From positions 2,480,001-2,544,000 of the forward strand of contig OY730169.1 of NCBI GenBank assembly GCA_963422465.1: a stretch of DNA of 64,000 bases, written 5' to 3'. The DNA is from Lichina pygmaea. Its lineage: Eukaryota; Ascomycota; Lichinomycetes; Lichinales; Lichinaceae. The position numbers were made by a program, and so were the translations under genes. Each line of letters opens with the position of its first letter. Within the stretch, counting starts at the first letter, position 1. Below the pieces are notes generated by a model. That model was not told the origin of the DNA. It saw only the letters and a list, made by a program, of their open reading frames with translations, and ran no database searches. Of the stretch, positions 22,277 to 32,834 are shown piece after piece.

Positions 22277-22923
22277 TGTTACGACCCAGGAGGAACACAG
22301 TCTTTATATACTCACAGAAAGCAGCAGACAGGATACTGGACGGAAGTACCAGACAGCGTGGCACGGGAACCAGTCACGTGACCGGCGAGACAAACCAGGG
22401 GGTGCTTGCCGCAGCATGCATATGCACGAACAAGTGAGCAAAGTGAGCAGAGCTCACCCAGCTCACCGCGGCGTGCATGAAAAGTGAGCAAAGTGAGCAG
22501 AGCTCACCCAGCTCACCGCAGCGTGCATGAACAAGTGAGCAAAGTGAGCAGAGCTCACCCAGCTTGCCGCAGCGTGCATGAACAAGTGAGCAAAGTGAGC
22601 AGAGCTCACCCAGCTCGCCGCAGCGTGCATGAACCGTGAGCAAAGTGAGCAGAGCTCACTGTGCTCACGAACTGAGCACTATATAGTCTGGCGATAGTTC
22701 CCCTATGGAACAATCGTCTTCAACTCATGTTGTGATCCAGACAACTAGATCTACTTCAATACAATCCTTTTGTACGAAGCCATTGATCAGGTGTCACCAC
22801 CACCACGTTCCACCAAACCCCTTCGCGCTCCTTGACACTCCTCTCCTGCGAGAACCAACCCGCCTTCCGCATCTCGCCCTTAATCCTATACTCGGTTAGG
22901 ACGGCACGGTACGGACCGCAACA
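22277..22923 (+). repeat. 3' LTR of element 2
   Basis: 647 bp, lacking a 36-bp unit present in the 5' LTR. The same dyad repeats occupy about 22434-22675. TATATAG is at 22680-22686. A purine-rich tract (22251-22276) precedes it and is the likely polypurine tract. Confidence 0.9.
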
Positions 22924-23804
22924 CAAGATGGAATTCCTTGAAGCTCTAGGGTCAATCAGAGCTAAGACATTCAAGACATCAACAATTCTCTCTGCATTCA
23001 AGGAGACTGGACTGTATCCTTACAATCCAGCTAAGGTGCTGGACAAGCTACAGGCACAAGAGAAGGAAGATGAGTGGGAGGACATCAGCAACCCTGAGAA
23101 CAACAATGAACAACCAACCACACCCCCCCCTGATGAAATCAGACCTAATGAGCTGGTATCAACACCACCACTCACGATCTGTATGATAAAGCGAACTTTC
23201 AACAGTGTCCTTGCAACCCCTCTGGTGCCAGCTGCACGGCATAACATCAAGAAACTGCGAGCATCAGCTGTCCTGCACGCCATGTCAGACCTCCTTGCTC
23301 AGGAACATCTCTCTCGCACAAAAGCAGCAGAAACAGCTCGGGCTGCCCAGCAGAAGCCTAATTGTCATCAGATTCGGAATGGAGGAGTCATGAATCCATG
23401 CAATGCTTGACATATGAGCTCAACCCGACGAATGGAAGAGAAGAAGAAGAAGGAGCGTGGGGAAGCGAGAAGGGCAGCTGCTCAGGCACGTCAAGCTTGT
23501 GAGACTGTAGCTACCCAACAACAGCATCATCCGGAGGAGCCTACAACCTCAGGGATTACAGAAGATAGGTAGGAGAATCAGATGGGCACATCAAAATCAT
23601 TATTTGTCTATCTGGTTGTGGAGTTATAGACGTTTCAAATTGATGTTGTCGAGAACCTGTTTTGCGAGTAACAACCACCATAACTTCTCAACAACACCAC
23701 AAAAATCTAGAGAAGTCCATATCTTCAAGGATTATACTAGAGAAGTAGGGGAATCAAATGAGCCACTTACATTTCAATTTAGTCGCTCTGTTGTGAAATT
23801 ATAG

Positions 23805-23948
23805 ATGTTGTCGTGTAGTAGTGATCAAAAACCTTTCATACCGCTGATACTGATACTTTCATTCCGGTGTAAGACACCTCTCTGGATAGAGGTGTTCCGG
23901 ACGTACCGGAGGTGCGGGAGGAGGGGGTGTAGCCCCCCGTGGCGCGGT
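23805..23948. repeat. Right terminal inverted repeat of pogo-like transposon
   Basis: 144 bp, the inverted partner of 9287-9424, ending ...GCGCGGT just before TA (23949-23950). Confidence 0.9.
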
Positions 23949-24333
23949 TACCAACAGACGTTACGTAGCTTATACGTAACCATTTTGCCGGAGGGAGAGG
24001 GGGGGGGCTACGTAGACTCGATCAGTTACCGGTAGGACGAAAAGCCATGTCCTGTCGTCTGGATTGGCGTGACAACGAGCAATTGAGCCGGACCTTCACG
24101 ATAGGCATCTCTGGGGTCATTGTACTGCTTCCCGTTGCTCGAGACGGTCGACTCCCGTATCACGTCGACGTAATCGCTACCTGCTCGCCCTTGAGCTGAC
24201 CAAGTCTTCGAGATTTCGTAAGATAAAGCGAAGGCTCGGCTCATTGTTCTGTATGGAACAGGCCCTGAGCCACTTACACTGCTGTCGGGCCAGTGGCTGA
24301 CCGTGCACGGCACCAGCAGCAACAGCGGCAGAG

Positions 24334-25984
24334 ATGCCGGTAGACGGGGACGTATTGGCTGAAGCCATCTCTGATGCCGGCTTACTGCGGCAAGATGGCG
24401 CAGAGAAGACCGAGCGACTGGAAGACTGGGAAACGGAAGGCAGGCGGCCGACGCCCGTATCCATCTCGGCGGAGAGACCACAACAAGACAGAAAGGGTGC
24501 TGAGGCTGTCCGCCGAGATCGTCCTCCGGCGATAGAACCCTTGGGCCTTCATCGCGGCAGCTACCACGTGCCAGTGCTAGCCGATGACGTGGAGTCCGAC
24601 GTGGAGCAGAGTGAGAAAGAGGACGGCGGAGAGCGTCTCATCACGGTCCCCGAAGTGTACAGCAGCAGGCTTCATCTCTCGGGAGACAGCTTCGGAAGCT
24701 CTGCAGCGCAGCCGGAAGTCGATCAAGGTGAAGCATCGAAGGATCGGAAAGATGCACCGTCAGCGGTTGAAGACACTCGGCCGAGCAAGCGAATGAAGCG
24801 GCAGAGAGCCACCACTCCGCCATCGGACAGCTCTGCAGACTCGCGAGAGCTGCTACCGCTTCGCAGCGAGACCGAGGACGATGGAGAGCAGTCGCGCATC
24901 GGCGGCAAAGCCCCAAAGACGACTGCCGTGGAGGTCGTCCGTCCGACGATCGATCCCGAAGAATACGACTTCTTTCCTGCGAAGATCCTGGATGGACGCT
25001 CAGGGCCCTCGCTCGACAGGACCCGGGACGAAAATGCTCCCCCGTCCAAGATTCCCGGCAAGAGAGCACGACGGTCTGTTGCGGCCGGAGAAGACGACGA
25101 GAGCCTGTGCGAGCTTCCTTCAGAGGAGAACCTGGACGGTGCAAACCTGGCAGCGGAGGATGGTTTTCCGGACTTGCGATCGCTGGCTCCAGACGTCACG
25201 TACGAAGTGCCGGAGGTTGCGGACGAAACATCCGGTCCCGCGGAAGATGCGGTAGTCGACGGCGACGCTCCGAGATATTGGCTCATCAAGACGCAGCCAC
25301 ACTGCCGCATCGTAAGGGGCCTAGATGTCAGCGCCAACATAGACCAGATACGGACTTCAAGATATCCGCAGCGATGGGATGGTAAGGCTCCGTGTCTCTT
25401 CTCCTCCACGGTCTCCAGCGCTCACCCTTTGGCTTCCAGGTGTGAGAGGCTTCGAGGGTAGGGTCCTACCGACCGGACTTGCGTAAGCTCGGCACTCTGA
25501 CCCGCACGTGTCTGCAGCCAGGAACAACGTGCTGCAAATGCGGGAGGGCGATCTCGCATTCTTCTACCACTGCAAATGCGACGTGCCGGCCATCGTGGGA
25601 ACCGTTGAGATCGTGACAGACCCGTGCGTGGACAGTACGGAATCGCTCTGCCGGTGCGCGGCCAGTCGTGCGAGCTGACCGAACAATCTCCCAGACACCG
25701 CATTCCTAGCCGATCATGCGTACTACGACGCAAAGTCGGACCCAGAGAATCCCAGGTGGTACGCGGTGAAGTTCCGATTCAGGAGCCAGTTCCGCGAGCC
25801 ACTCCCGCTTCGAAGCCTCCGCCGTCTGAAAACGTTCCGTGGCAGAGACGGACCTCTGAGGCACATGGAGACGTTGAACCACGGTCAACTGAGCGTATCA
25901 CACGTCACCAAGCCAGAGTGGGACTTCATCCTCGGCTGCGTCGAGGAAGAGATGGATCCGCAACGATGTGAGCCCCTCGGATAG
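24334..25984 (+). CDS. EVE-domain (thymocyte nuclear protein 1-like) protein, 4 exons, 490 aa
   Basis: Exons 24334-25381, 25440-25457, 25518-25634 and 25695-25984; introns 58, 60 and 60 bp with GT/AG ends. Splicing restores a continuous EVE domain from about residue 312: R-Y-W-L-I-K-T-Q-P, then W-D-G-V-R-G-F-E-A-R-N-N, then G-D-L-A-F-F-Y-H-C, then A-I-V-G-T-V-E-I, then Y-Y-D-A-K-S-D-P-E-N-P-R-W-Y. The N-terminal 310 residues are acidic, Ser/Glu-rich and disordered-looking, with a basic R-P-S-K-R-M-K-R patch that may be a nuclear signal. EVE domains belong to the PUA-like fold, and several bind modified bases in DNA or RNA; the ligand here is unknown. The start is the first Met of the long exon; an upstream exon cannot be excluded. 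Exon 2 is only 18 nt. Confidence 0.85.
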
Positions 25985-27482
25985 AGCGGGCCACCGGATG
26001 GCTCGTGCGAACATGGCCAGACTTTCCACACGACCGGGGTCCCTCAAATGCCTCGTCGTCCAAATATCACGACTTGCACCGGCAATCTCGGCACGGTAGC
26101 TGCTTGACGTCACATCCCCTCGAGCGAAGGCCTTGCTCCAAGTGTCATGTCGGAGCAGAGAAGCTCCATCACGGCGCAACGGCCCAGGTTCTTCGAGCGT
26201 TCTCCACCTGCCCGCAGAGAAGTCAAGACGCGTGGTGGGAACTCTGGAACGACAAAATCAGACCACCGTGCAAGACGACCATCACGTCGACAAGAACGAC
26301 CCGCACGTGCAACAGTTGTCCAATCTCAGCCAAGCCAAGGCAAAGCAGTCGGCTTTGAGCCACAAGTATCGGCGAGAGAATCCAGTCGGTTCGTAAGTGT
26401 GGACCAACCCGCTATTACCATGACATCGTATCGCTCCTGTAGAGCTACTTCAACGTCGCTATATCCATCTCGAGACTTCAAAGAGGCTGCGGCTATCGGC
26501 GCCGACACTTTTCAAAGGTCTTGAATCGACGTTCGCTGAGTCATCAGTACCGGAAAGACCTCTCTCAATACTCCCGCCCGAGATCTGCAATGCCGCCAAC
26601 GCAGAATGATCGTCCAGAGGAATTCGGCTGCGTCCGCTGTGCAGGGCCAAGAGCCATCGTACTTGTAAGTTTTACACATCGCAGGCTCAGCCAGATGCAA
26701 GCACGACGGCGCAGCCAGTGAGCTATTTTAGAGAAGCTCGATGCTGGTCCGTTCAGACGGTCCTTGGTCAGGTGACCGCGGGGGATCCCAAAGCGTCCCG
26801 GATTCGGTCCGCCCGCATCGCAGGGCCGTCTTCAGCTGCTATTCATAGTCGTCCCCGGCTTCCAGACGCATGTACGTTACGTACGGAGTACTCGTACTAC
26901 GTAGGTGCCAGACCCCGATGTTTCTGTACCGCGTTATCACCGGTCACTCGGCCGATCGAACGGCGGGCTAACGTGGATCGAAGGAGACGTGCGCGACCAT
27001 CTCGGGCCATGGAAGGCTGAATCGCGAGCGTTGCCGGCAAGGCTAAGTTGGTCGTTGGGTTACGTAGCCGGCGTAGCCGGCTGAATGTACATAAGTCTGA
27101 CGAGTGAGTAACGCACCGCCTCACTCGACCGCCGTCACGGACCGAAAGCGATGCGCTGATCTCTCTCGCGATGCTCACGCGTACTTGCTGACGACGATTC
27201 AGCACCGGCGCACGCGCGAGCCCGACGAGCTTGCGCTTTCCGAGCCCGGACAGCAGCCATGGCAACGGCGCAGCTCTAAGCCGTCTTTGAGATTTGAGTC
27301 TGCCGAGGACCGGACCTACCTAATACGGCGACAGCATCAATATCAGCTATTCATTGGGACACGAGAGAGCGCAAGAGGCCCACGCTCCGTGGCCCAAAAG
27401 CGGCTACACGACAGCCACCCCGGGAGTTCCATCACGGCTCGTAGGATGGCCTTTTGAGGTGGGGTGGCCGACGACTGTATCG

Positions 27483-27523
<41 letters not shown>

Positions 27524-27546
27524 CAACGACCTCGTCTTAAGCAAGA
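25985..27546. other. Intergenic between EVE and kelch genes
   Basis: No recognisable coding family. It includes a GTAC/TACGTA-rich patch (about 26870-26905) and a (GAC)n tract (about 27482-27523) some 20 nt before the kelch start codon, probably in its 5' leader. Confidence 0.5.
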
Positions 27547-29580
27547 ATGTCGCGACCAAGTCTTTCCCGAAGTCAGACGAACTCGGTCGACGCTGCGATC
27601 TCGACAATGTCGGCTTCGCAAACCCAAGCCTCCCGATCAGGGTCCGTCTCCGACGCCCAAGCGTCCGAGATGAATGGAGTCAGGCCGACCACGCGTGGTT
27701 CCGGCCGGCAGACCGCCAGCGACGGCACCGAAGGCCACGAAACCTCGAATCATGCGTCCGACTCGTCCCGGCCTCCCGAAGCTGGCACGCAATCGGCCGG
27801 TCCCTCGCCGGCGACCGTGCAGCAGCCACCGACCGGCACGACGAACGTCAGCTCCAACTCCCATGCCGCGTCGAATCCTGCCACCAGCCTCTCCGGTCTC
27901 GTGTGCAACGTGCATCGTACCACCGGTTGTAAGCCCCATCCTCTCGTCGGGGCCTCGACGACGACCGTCGGGGACAGGTTATACGTCTTCGGAGGCCGGA
28001 TCATGTCGAGGACGCGTCCGCAGCTGACGGCGGAACTCTACGAGCTGGACCTTGTCAGGCGGCACTGGACCAAGATCGAGACGCGGGGCGACATCCCGCC
28101 GCCGAGGTACTTCCACACCGTGTGCGCCCTGGGCCACTCGAAGCTGGTGTGCTACGGTGGCATGTCGCCGGCCGCCTCGCACGCCGATGCCGCGGCGGGC
28201 GGAGCGGCGTCGCAGAGCGTCGGAAGCCCCCAAGATCCTCAGTCCGAGGTCGTCGTGCTGTCCGACATTCACATCTACGACATTCCCACCCGGACCTGGA
28301 CCTACGTCCCGGCCACCGACACGCCGCAGGGACGATATGCGCACTGCGCCACGATCCTACCCTCGTCCGCCGTCTTCACCTCTGCCAACGCCCCTCTCTC
28401 CGCCATCCACCACAACCCGGCCTCGTCGACGGGCAACCCCAACCAGGGGTCCATTGGCGTGGCCATCGACGGCGGCGGCGGAGCGGAGATGGTCGTGGTC
28501 GGAGGCCAGGACAGCACCAATCACTACATCGAGCAGATCAGCGTCTTCAACCTGCGCAGCCTGAGATGGACCGCGACCAACTCGCTCGGGAAGAGCTGCG
28601 GCGCGTACCGGAGCGTCGTCGCCCCTCTGAGCGGCATCTCCGCGTCTCGTCTGGGCAGGCTACCGAGCCAGCGGCCCGACGCGCACGACGGCGAGAACCG
28701 ACGGAGCGACGACGCACGTGACCTCGCGTCGTCGATGCTGATCTACTCCAACTACAACTTTCTCGACGTCAAGCTGGAGTTGCAGGTGCGACAGCCAGAC
28801 GGCTCGCTCGTCGAGAAGCCCATGCCCGGATCCTTCTCGCCGCCGGGCCTCCGATTTCCGAACGGAGGCGTCATCGACAAGCACTTCGTCGTCAGCGGGA
28901 CCTACCTCACCTCGTCGAGGCAGGAGTATGCCCTGTGGGCGCTCGACCTGCGGAGCCTGACCTGGAGCCGGATCGACGCCGGAGGGAACCACTTCAGCCA
29001 GGGAAGCTGGAATCGAGGCGTCCTGTGGAAGAGGCGGAACATGTTCGTCGTGCTGGGCGACCGGAAGCGCTCCTTGGTGGAAGATTACAACCACCGCCGC
29101 ATCAACTTCACGAACATATGCTTGGTCGAGCTCGAAGCCTTTGGCATGTACGACAACCCGCGAGCGACGGATCCCATGTCCAGCTTCGTCTCCGCCAGCG
29201 CCCCGACGCCGTGCCCTGCCGCCGTGCCAGGGTCCGACTACCAGCCGACGGCGCAGGGTGGCGGTGGACGGCCGCTGTCGGAGGCTGCCGAGAGTCTGGG
29301 ACGCATGGCCCTGAACCTCCGCGAGCTTGCCGACATGGATTTCTTGGCGATCGACGGCGAGCGCGTGCCGGTCAACTCCGCAGTCGTCGCCCGACGGTGG
29401 GGTCCGTACTTCAACCAGCTGCTGAGAGAAGCCGGTAGCGCCCAGGACGCCGCCGAGGAGCACTCGAGCCTCCGACTGCCGGTGCCCAGCATCGCGAGTC
29501 GGAACTCCAGCATCACCATCACTCCCAGCATCGGCGCGTCGTCCTCCTCGACGTCGACGATCGTAGCCAGCAACCAGGCC

Positions 29581-29620
<40 letters not shown>

Positions 29621-30596
29621 CCGCCAGCACCCTCGTCCGACTGTCGAATCTACCGCCGACGGACCAGCTGTCGCCACCGACTCCGCAGACGCTGTCCCCC
29701 ATCCTCCGCTCACGCACGCTGTACCTTCCACACACCCATCTCACTCTTCAGACGCTCGTGCACTACCTCTACACGTGCTCTCTGCCGCCTCCGAGCCATC
29801 CGCTGTGCACTCCTCAGACGCTGTGTTCGCTCCTGCAGCTTGCGCGACCATATCGGATCGATGGCCTGCTCGAGGCCGTCGTCGAGCGCCTCCACCAGGT
29901 GCTCGACGGCCGCAACGCCGCGGCCGTGTTCAACGCGGCGGCCATGGCCGCTGGCGGCGGCCTCGCGACCGCATCGTCGCCCGGTCGGCTCGCACGCCTC
30001 AACGGCATGAGCGCCGCCTCCAACGGTCGTTCTTACCACTACGCGGCGGAGGAAGAAGAGCACAGCGACGACGGCGTATCCGAACGTGACGGCGCCAATC
30101 ACGTCCGGCGCCTCACGAGCCGGAGGGGGACGACAGCCACGACAGCCTCGACAGCCACGACGACGACGGCGGCGACCAACGCCTCCAGGCCGATGACGCC
30201 GACCCCGAGCGACGAAGGCGACGGCGGCGTCGTCGCCGCGGCGGCCGAAAACGACGACGTCGCGTCGTCGGCCGCGAGCACGACGCCGTCCACCACCGCC
30301 AGCACGAACAACAACTCGGAGTACGATCTCAGCGACACGGGGCTTCGGGGCGAACGCGAGATCTGGAGCGGCGAGATCAGTTCCGTCATCGGGCTGCAGA
30401 AGCGCGGACTTCGGGGCCTCATGGAGGGCAGGAGGATGCGCGAACGCGGAAGAAGTCACGGGCAGCAGGGCGGAGCCACGGGCGCGGGCACGGCCAGTGC
30501 CAACGGCAGCTTCAGCCAAGGCACCGGGGGTAGCAGCAACGCCGCAATCAACACGCCCGGCCAGACCTATCCTCCTCTGCACCAGCCGCCGCCGCC

Positions 30597-30632
<36 letters not shown>

Positions 30633-31008
30633 TCATCATCATCATCATCATCACCACCACCATAACAGCAACCCACACGCGCAAGCACAGGCGCACCGAC
30701 CGCCGTCGCGTCAGCACACGACGACATACGCGACGGCTGACCGGACGGACGCGCACCCTAGCCAGGGCGGCGATGCCGACGCTGGCGCGGCGTCGTCGTC
30801 GACGACCGGCAACAACAGCAATCTCGGCGCAACGGCGGCGGCGGCGTTGGCCGCCACCAACGGCATCGTGACCAGCAACGCCACCACCCAGTCCGGCATC
30901 GTCGCCGCCGCGGCGGCCTCGGCGACGACGACAACGACGAACGGCCTCGGCATCGGCATCATCAGCAATTCAAACATGGACATGAACGGCTCTGTCGACG
31001 AGCGGTGA
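27547..31008 (+). CDS. Kelch-repeat and BTB/POZ protein (1153 aa), Ral2-like
   Basis: Kelch blades occupy about residues 120-540, with D-R-L-Y-V-F-G-G-R near 139, K-L-V-C-Y-G-G-M near 198 and M-V-V-V-G-G-Q-D near 315. A BTB domain starts near residue 598 (M-D-F-L-A-I-D-G-E-R-V-P-V-N-S-A-V-V-A-R), is interrupted by about 90 residues of Ser/Thr and poly-Gly, and resumes at L-Y-L-P-H-T-H-L-T-L-Q-T-L-V-H-Y-L-Y. The C-terminal third is low complexity with poly-Gln and poly-His runs (about 30598-30660). The architecture is like Schizosaccharomyces Ral2, a kelch protein needed for Ras1 signalling, and like uncharacterised kelch/BTB proteins of filamentous fungi. The Ras link is inference. The gene is intronless, and ATG 27547 is the first in frame. 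Confidence 0.8.
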
Positions 31009-31495
31009 CGGAGCTTTTCTCTTTCTTTCTCCCTCTCTCTATATGTGTACGTGTGTGTGCTTCCCAGTCTCACGGCCCTCCCTGACTCTATCTTCCAACA
31101 TTTCATCTTCCCATCATTCTCTCCACCCTTTCATTTCTGTTCCATCTATATCCCCCCCCCCCCCCTTATGCTCTTGCGTCTTCTTTCTCGATTCCTCTGA
31201 TCCCCTCCAAAACAGCGAGGCATCAATCACCATCATCATCAATAATATCATAATCATTATTATTATCATCATCATCATCATCATGACGGCCATTTCCATC
31301 TCCCTGCTTACTCAGTCACTTTCCAAAATACCACAAATCTTCTACCATAGTCTGCAGAGATCCAACCATCTCCACGTCAGTTTACATTTTACGTCGCCAC
31401 TCCCGACCCCAAATACCAAATCCAGCCGAGTTGCAACACCCCGGCCACCGACACACCTCTTCCACTACTTATTTTAGCTACCTACCTACATACCT
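31009..31495. other. 3' flank of kelch gene, microsatellites
   Basis: Pyrimidine-rich DNA with a 13-C run (near 31153-31166) and an ATC/ATT repeat (about 31213-31283). No gene is supported. Confidence 0.5.
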
Positions 31496-32207
31496 ACCCT
31501 AATGCATAACAGTTTGGCAGGCCCGCCTGCTATCGGAGCAATGGTGCTGGGAACGATGGCACGAGCTCCACGGTGGGCCCCGGCCCCGAGTCCAGCTGCT
31601 AGACCCAGATGCCGGAGGGGGAGACAATTGGAAGCCAGATAAGATGCCGTACCGGGCGACTCTCCGGCTTCGCGCCGGCCTATCCAAGGCCCAAAGCAGC
31701 ATCCTAACGCAGATGCGCACAGGTAAGATTGGGCTGGCAGCCTTCCCTCTGCAAGCGACAAGTCCCCGGCTTCCCGACGCCGGCTTGTTGCTGCGGAGCG
31801 CAGTGGGAGACTGCCAAGCACGTTGTTTTAGAGTGCCCCACGCCTGCAGCGAGTACGCCGCAGTCTATACACTGCGACTGCTACTACTGACTACCAGGTG
31901 ATGATCTCGCGCCCGCGGCCTGCCGCCGCCCTCACCTCGTGGATCCTACGCCACGGAGTTCTCTCCCGGTTCTCCTGGGCTCAGGAGCAGCTGGATACTG
32001 GCTACTAGCCAGTCACCCCCCACCCCCCCCCCCCATGTTCTACGGATTACTCGAGAGGATAGCGCTACCCAAGGCGCTACAGGGAGAGGTTTTTTTACTC
32101 TTTGGAGTTTTCCTAGCCTAATTTCATACTTGACCCAGCGTAGCCTAGATACACTAGTGCTAGAATGGTGTAGGAATTCAAATCAATCAATCAACCCTAA
32201 TGCATAA
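31496..32207 (+). mobile_element. 5'-truncated non-LTR (LINE, Tad1-like) insertion with 14-bp target duplication
   Basis: ACCCTAATGCATAA occurs at 31496-31509 and again at 32194-32207. The 684 bp between (31510-32193) encode the end of a LINE ORF2: P-Y-R-A-T-L-R-L-R-A-G-L-S-K-A, then S-S-I-L-T-Q-M-R-T-G-K-I-G-L, then after a frame change a CCHC-type knuckle (C-C-G-A-Q-W-E-T-A-K-H-V-V-L-E-C-P), and a terminal W-I-L-R-H-G-V-L-S-R-F-S-W-A-Q-E. The right edge ends in aatcaatcaatca, a short tetranucleotide tail as seen in Tad1-group elements. The stretch is non-coding today because of stops and frame changes. Confidence 0.85.
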
Positions 32208-32358
32208 ACTAGACAGATACACCCAAAGCACACCTAAGCAGACCACTCTCTCCCACAGCATCCATACTCTTGAAGACGTACATCTCCCATTGCCCATCCT
32301 TGCACTAAAACCCAACTAACCCTATCTTTCTTTCTTTCCTCCTTTCTTTTTCTATTCA

Positions 32359-32455
32359 TGCCACTCACCAGTCACCAGTCGCCAGTCACCAGTCACCAGT
32401 TGTCACCACCAGTTGTCACCACCAGTTGTCACCACCAGTCACCACCAGTCACTAC
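32359..32455. repeat. CACCAGT/CACCAGTTGT tandem repeats
   Basis: About ten imperfect copies of a 7-12 bp unit (caccagt, ttgtcaccaccag) in non-coding DNA. GGAGT/AGAGT repeats follow near 32634-32712. Confidence 0.8.
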
Positions 32456-32834
32456 CAAAGAAGCTTGCAAATCCTCTTCCAGTTCATCACACCACTCACC
32501 AGGCCAGCCATCAGTCCACTTGGTCTTACCTAACATACCATCTTCAGTTTTCTTGTAACTACATACATACTTACTCTTCCCACCTTTGGCTTGTACTTTG
32601 GTAGACTTTTGGTTTGTTCTGCGGGTGAATGAGTGGAGTGGAGTGGAGTGGACTGGGCTGGAGTACCCTGTACGTTACGTAGAGTAGAGTAGAGTAGAGT
32701 AGAGTAGAGTAGAGGGGAGTGTAACACGCAGTTGTCACGAGTGAGCTACAGCGCTCCTGAACCTCCAAAAGACTACTGTGGCGGGCAAACTGCCCGACAC
32801 CTCGCGACTCGCATGTAAATTATAAAAGGTCTGA

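Larger units (their letters stand above)
16253..22923 (+). mobile_element. Ty3/Gypsy chromodomain LTR retrotransposon (element 2, 6671 bp), decayed
   Basis: LTRs 16253-16935 (683 bp) and 22277-22923 (647 bp) have TGTT...AACA ends. The 36-bp length difference is one extra repeat unit in the 5' LTR. No target duplication is visible (tggagtgggt before, caagatggaa after), and the host transposase lacks a segment here. Gag starts 18 nt after the 5' LTR. Gag and pol each keep one reading frame over their length but carry many stops, mostly TGA. It is clearly a different family from element 1, with different LTRs and diverged gag and pol, but the layout is the same, including the antisense ORF. Confidence 0.9.
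9451..23572 (+). pseudogene. Pogo-like (CENP-B/DDE_1-type) transposase, broken into three blocks
   Basis: Block 1 (9451-9629) starts with M-A-E-P-Y-P-E and contains the helix-turn-helix I-P-K-L-A-K-E-F-N-V-P. Block 2 (15649-16252) reads, after correcting for a 10-bp tandem duplication at 15651-15670, into the CENP-B-type DNA-binding region (G-T-L-W-V-H-Q-F-L-K-H-H-P-E) and the first catalytic Asp (W-N-M-D-K-S-G-F). Block 3 (22924-23572) carries the C-terminus (F-L-E-A-L-G-S-I-R-A-K-T-F-K-T) and a Lys/Glu/Arg-rich tail, with one in-frame TGA at 23408-23410. Compared with the second pogo transposase in this window (32937-34535), some 85-100 residues with the second and third catalytic Asp are absent between blocks 2 and 3. 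Stops such as the one in L-D-*-L-D-K-L-G (block 2) fit CGA-to-TGA changes. Confidence 0.8.
9287..23948 (+). mobile_element. Pogo-like DNA transposon carrying two nested LTR retrotransposons
   Basis: Long inverted terminal repeats (9287-9424 and 23805-23948) are flanked by TA (9285-9286 and 23949-23950). Removing the two nested retroelements (9630-15643 plus one 5-bp duplication, and 16253-22923) leaves about 2 kb, a normal size for a pogo/Fot1-type element. What remains is a transposase in three blocks: an N-terminal DNA-binding part before 9630, a middle part with the first catalytic Asp (15649-16252), and a C-terminal part (22924-23572). The element is dead: it has in-frame TGA codons, a 10-bp duplication, a missing segment at the second insertion, and two insertions. 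Confidence 0.85.
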
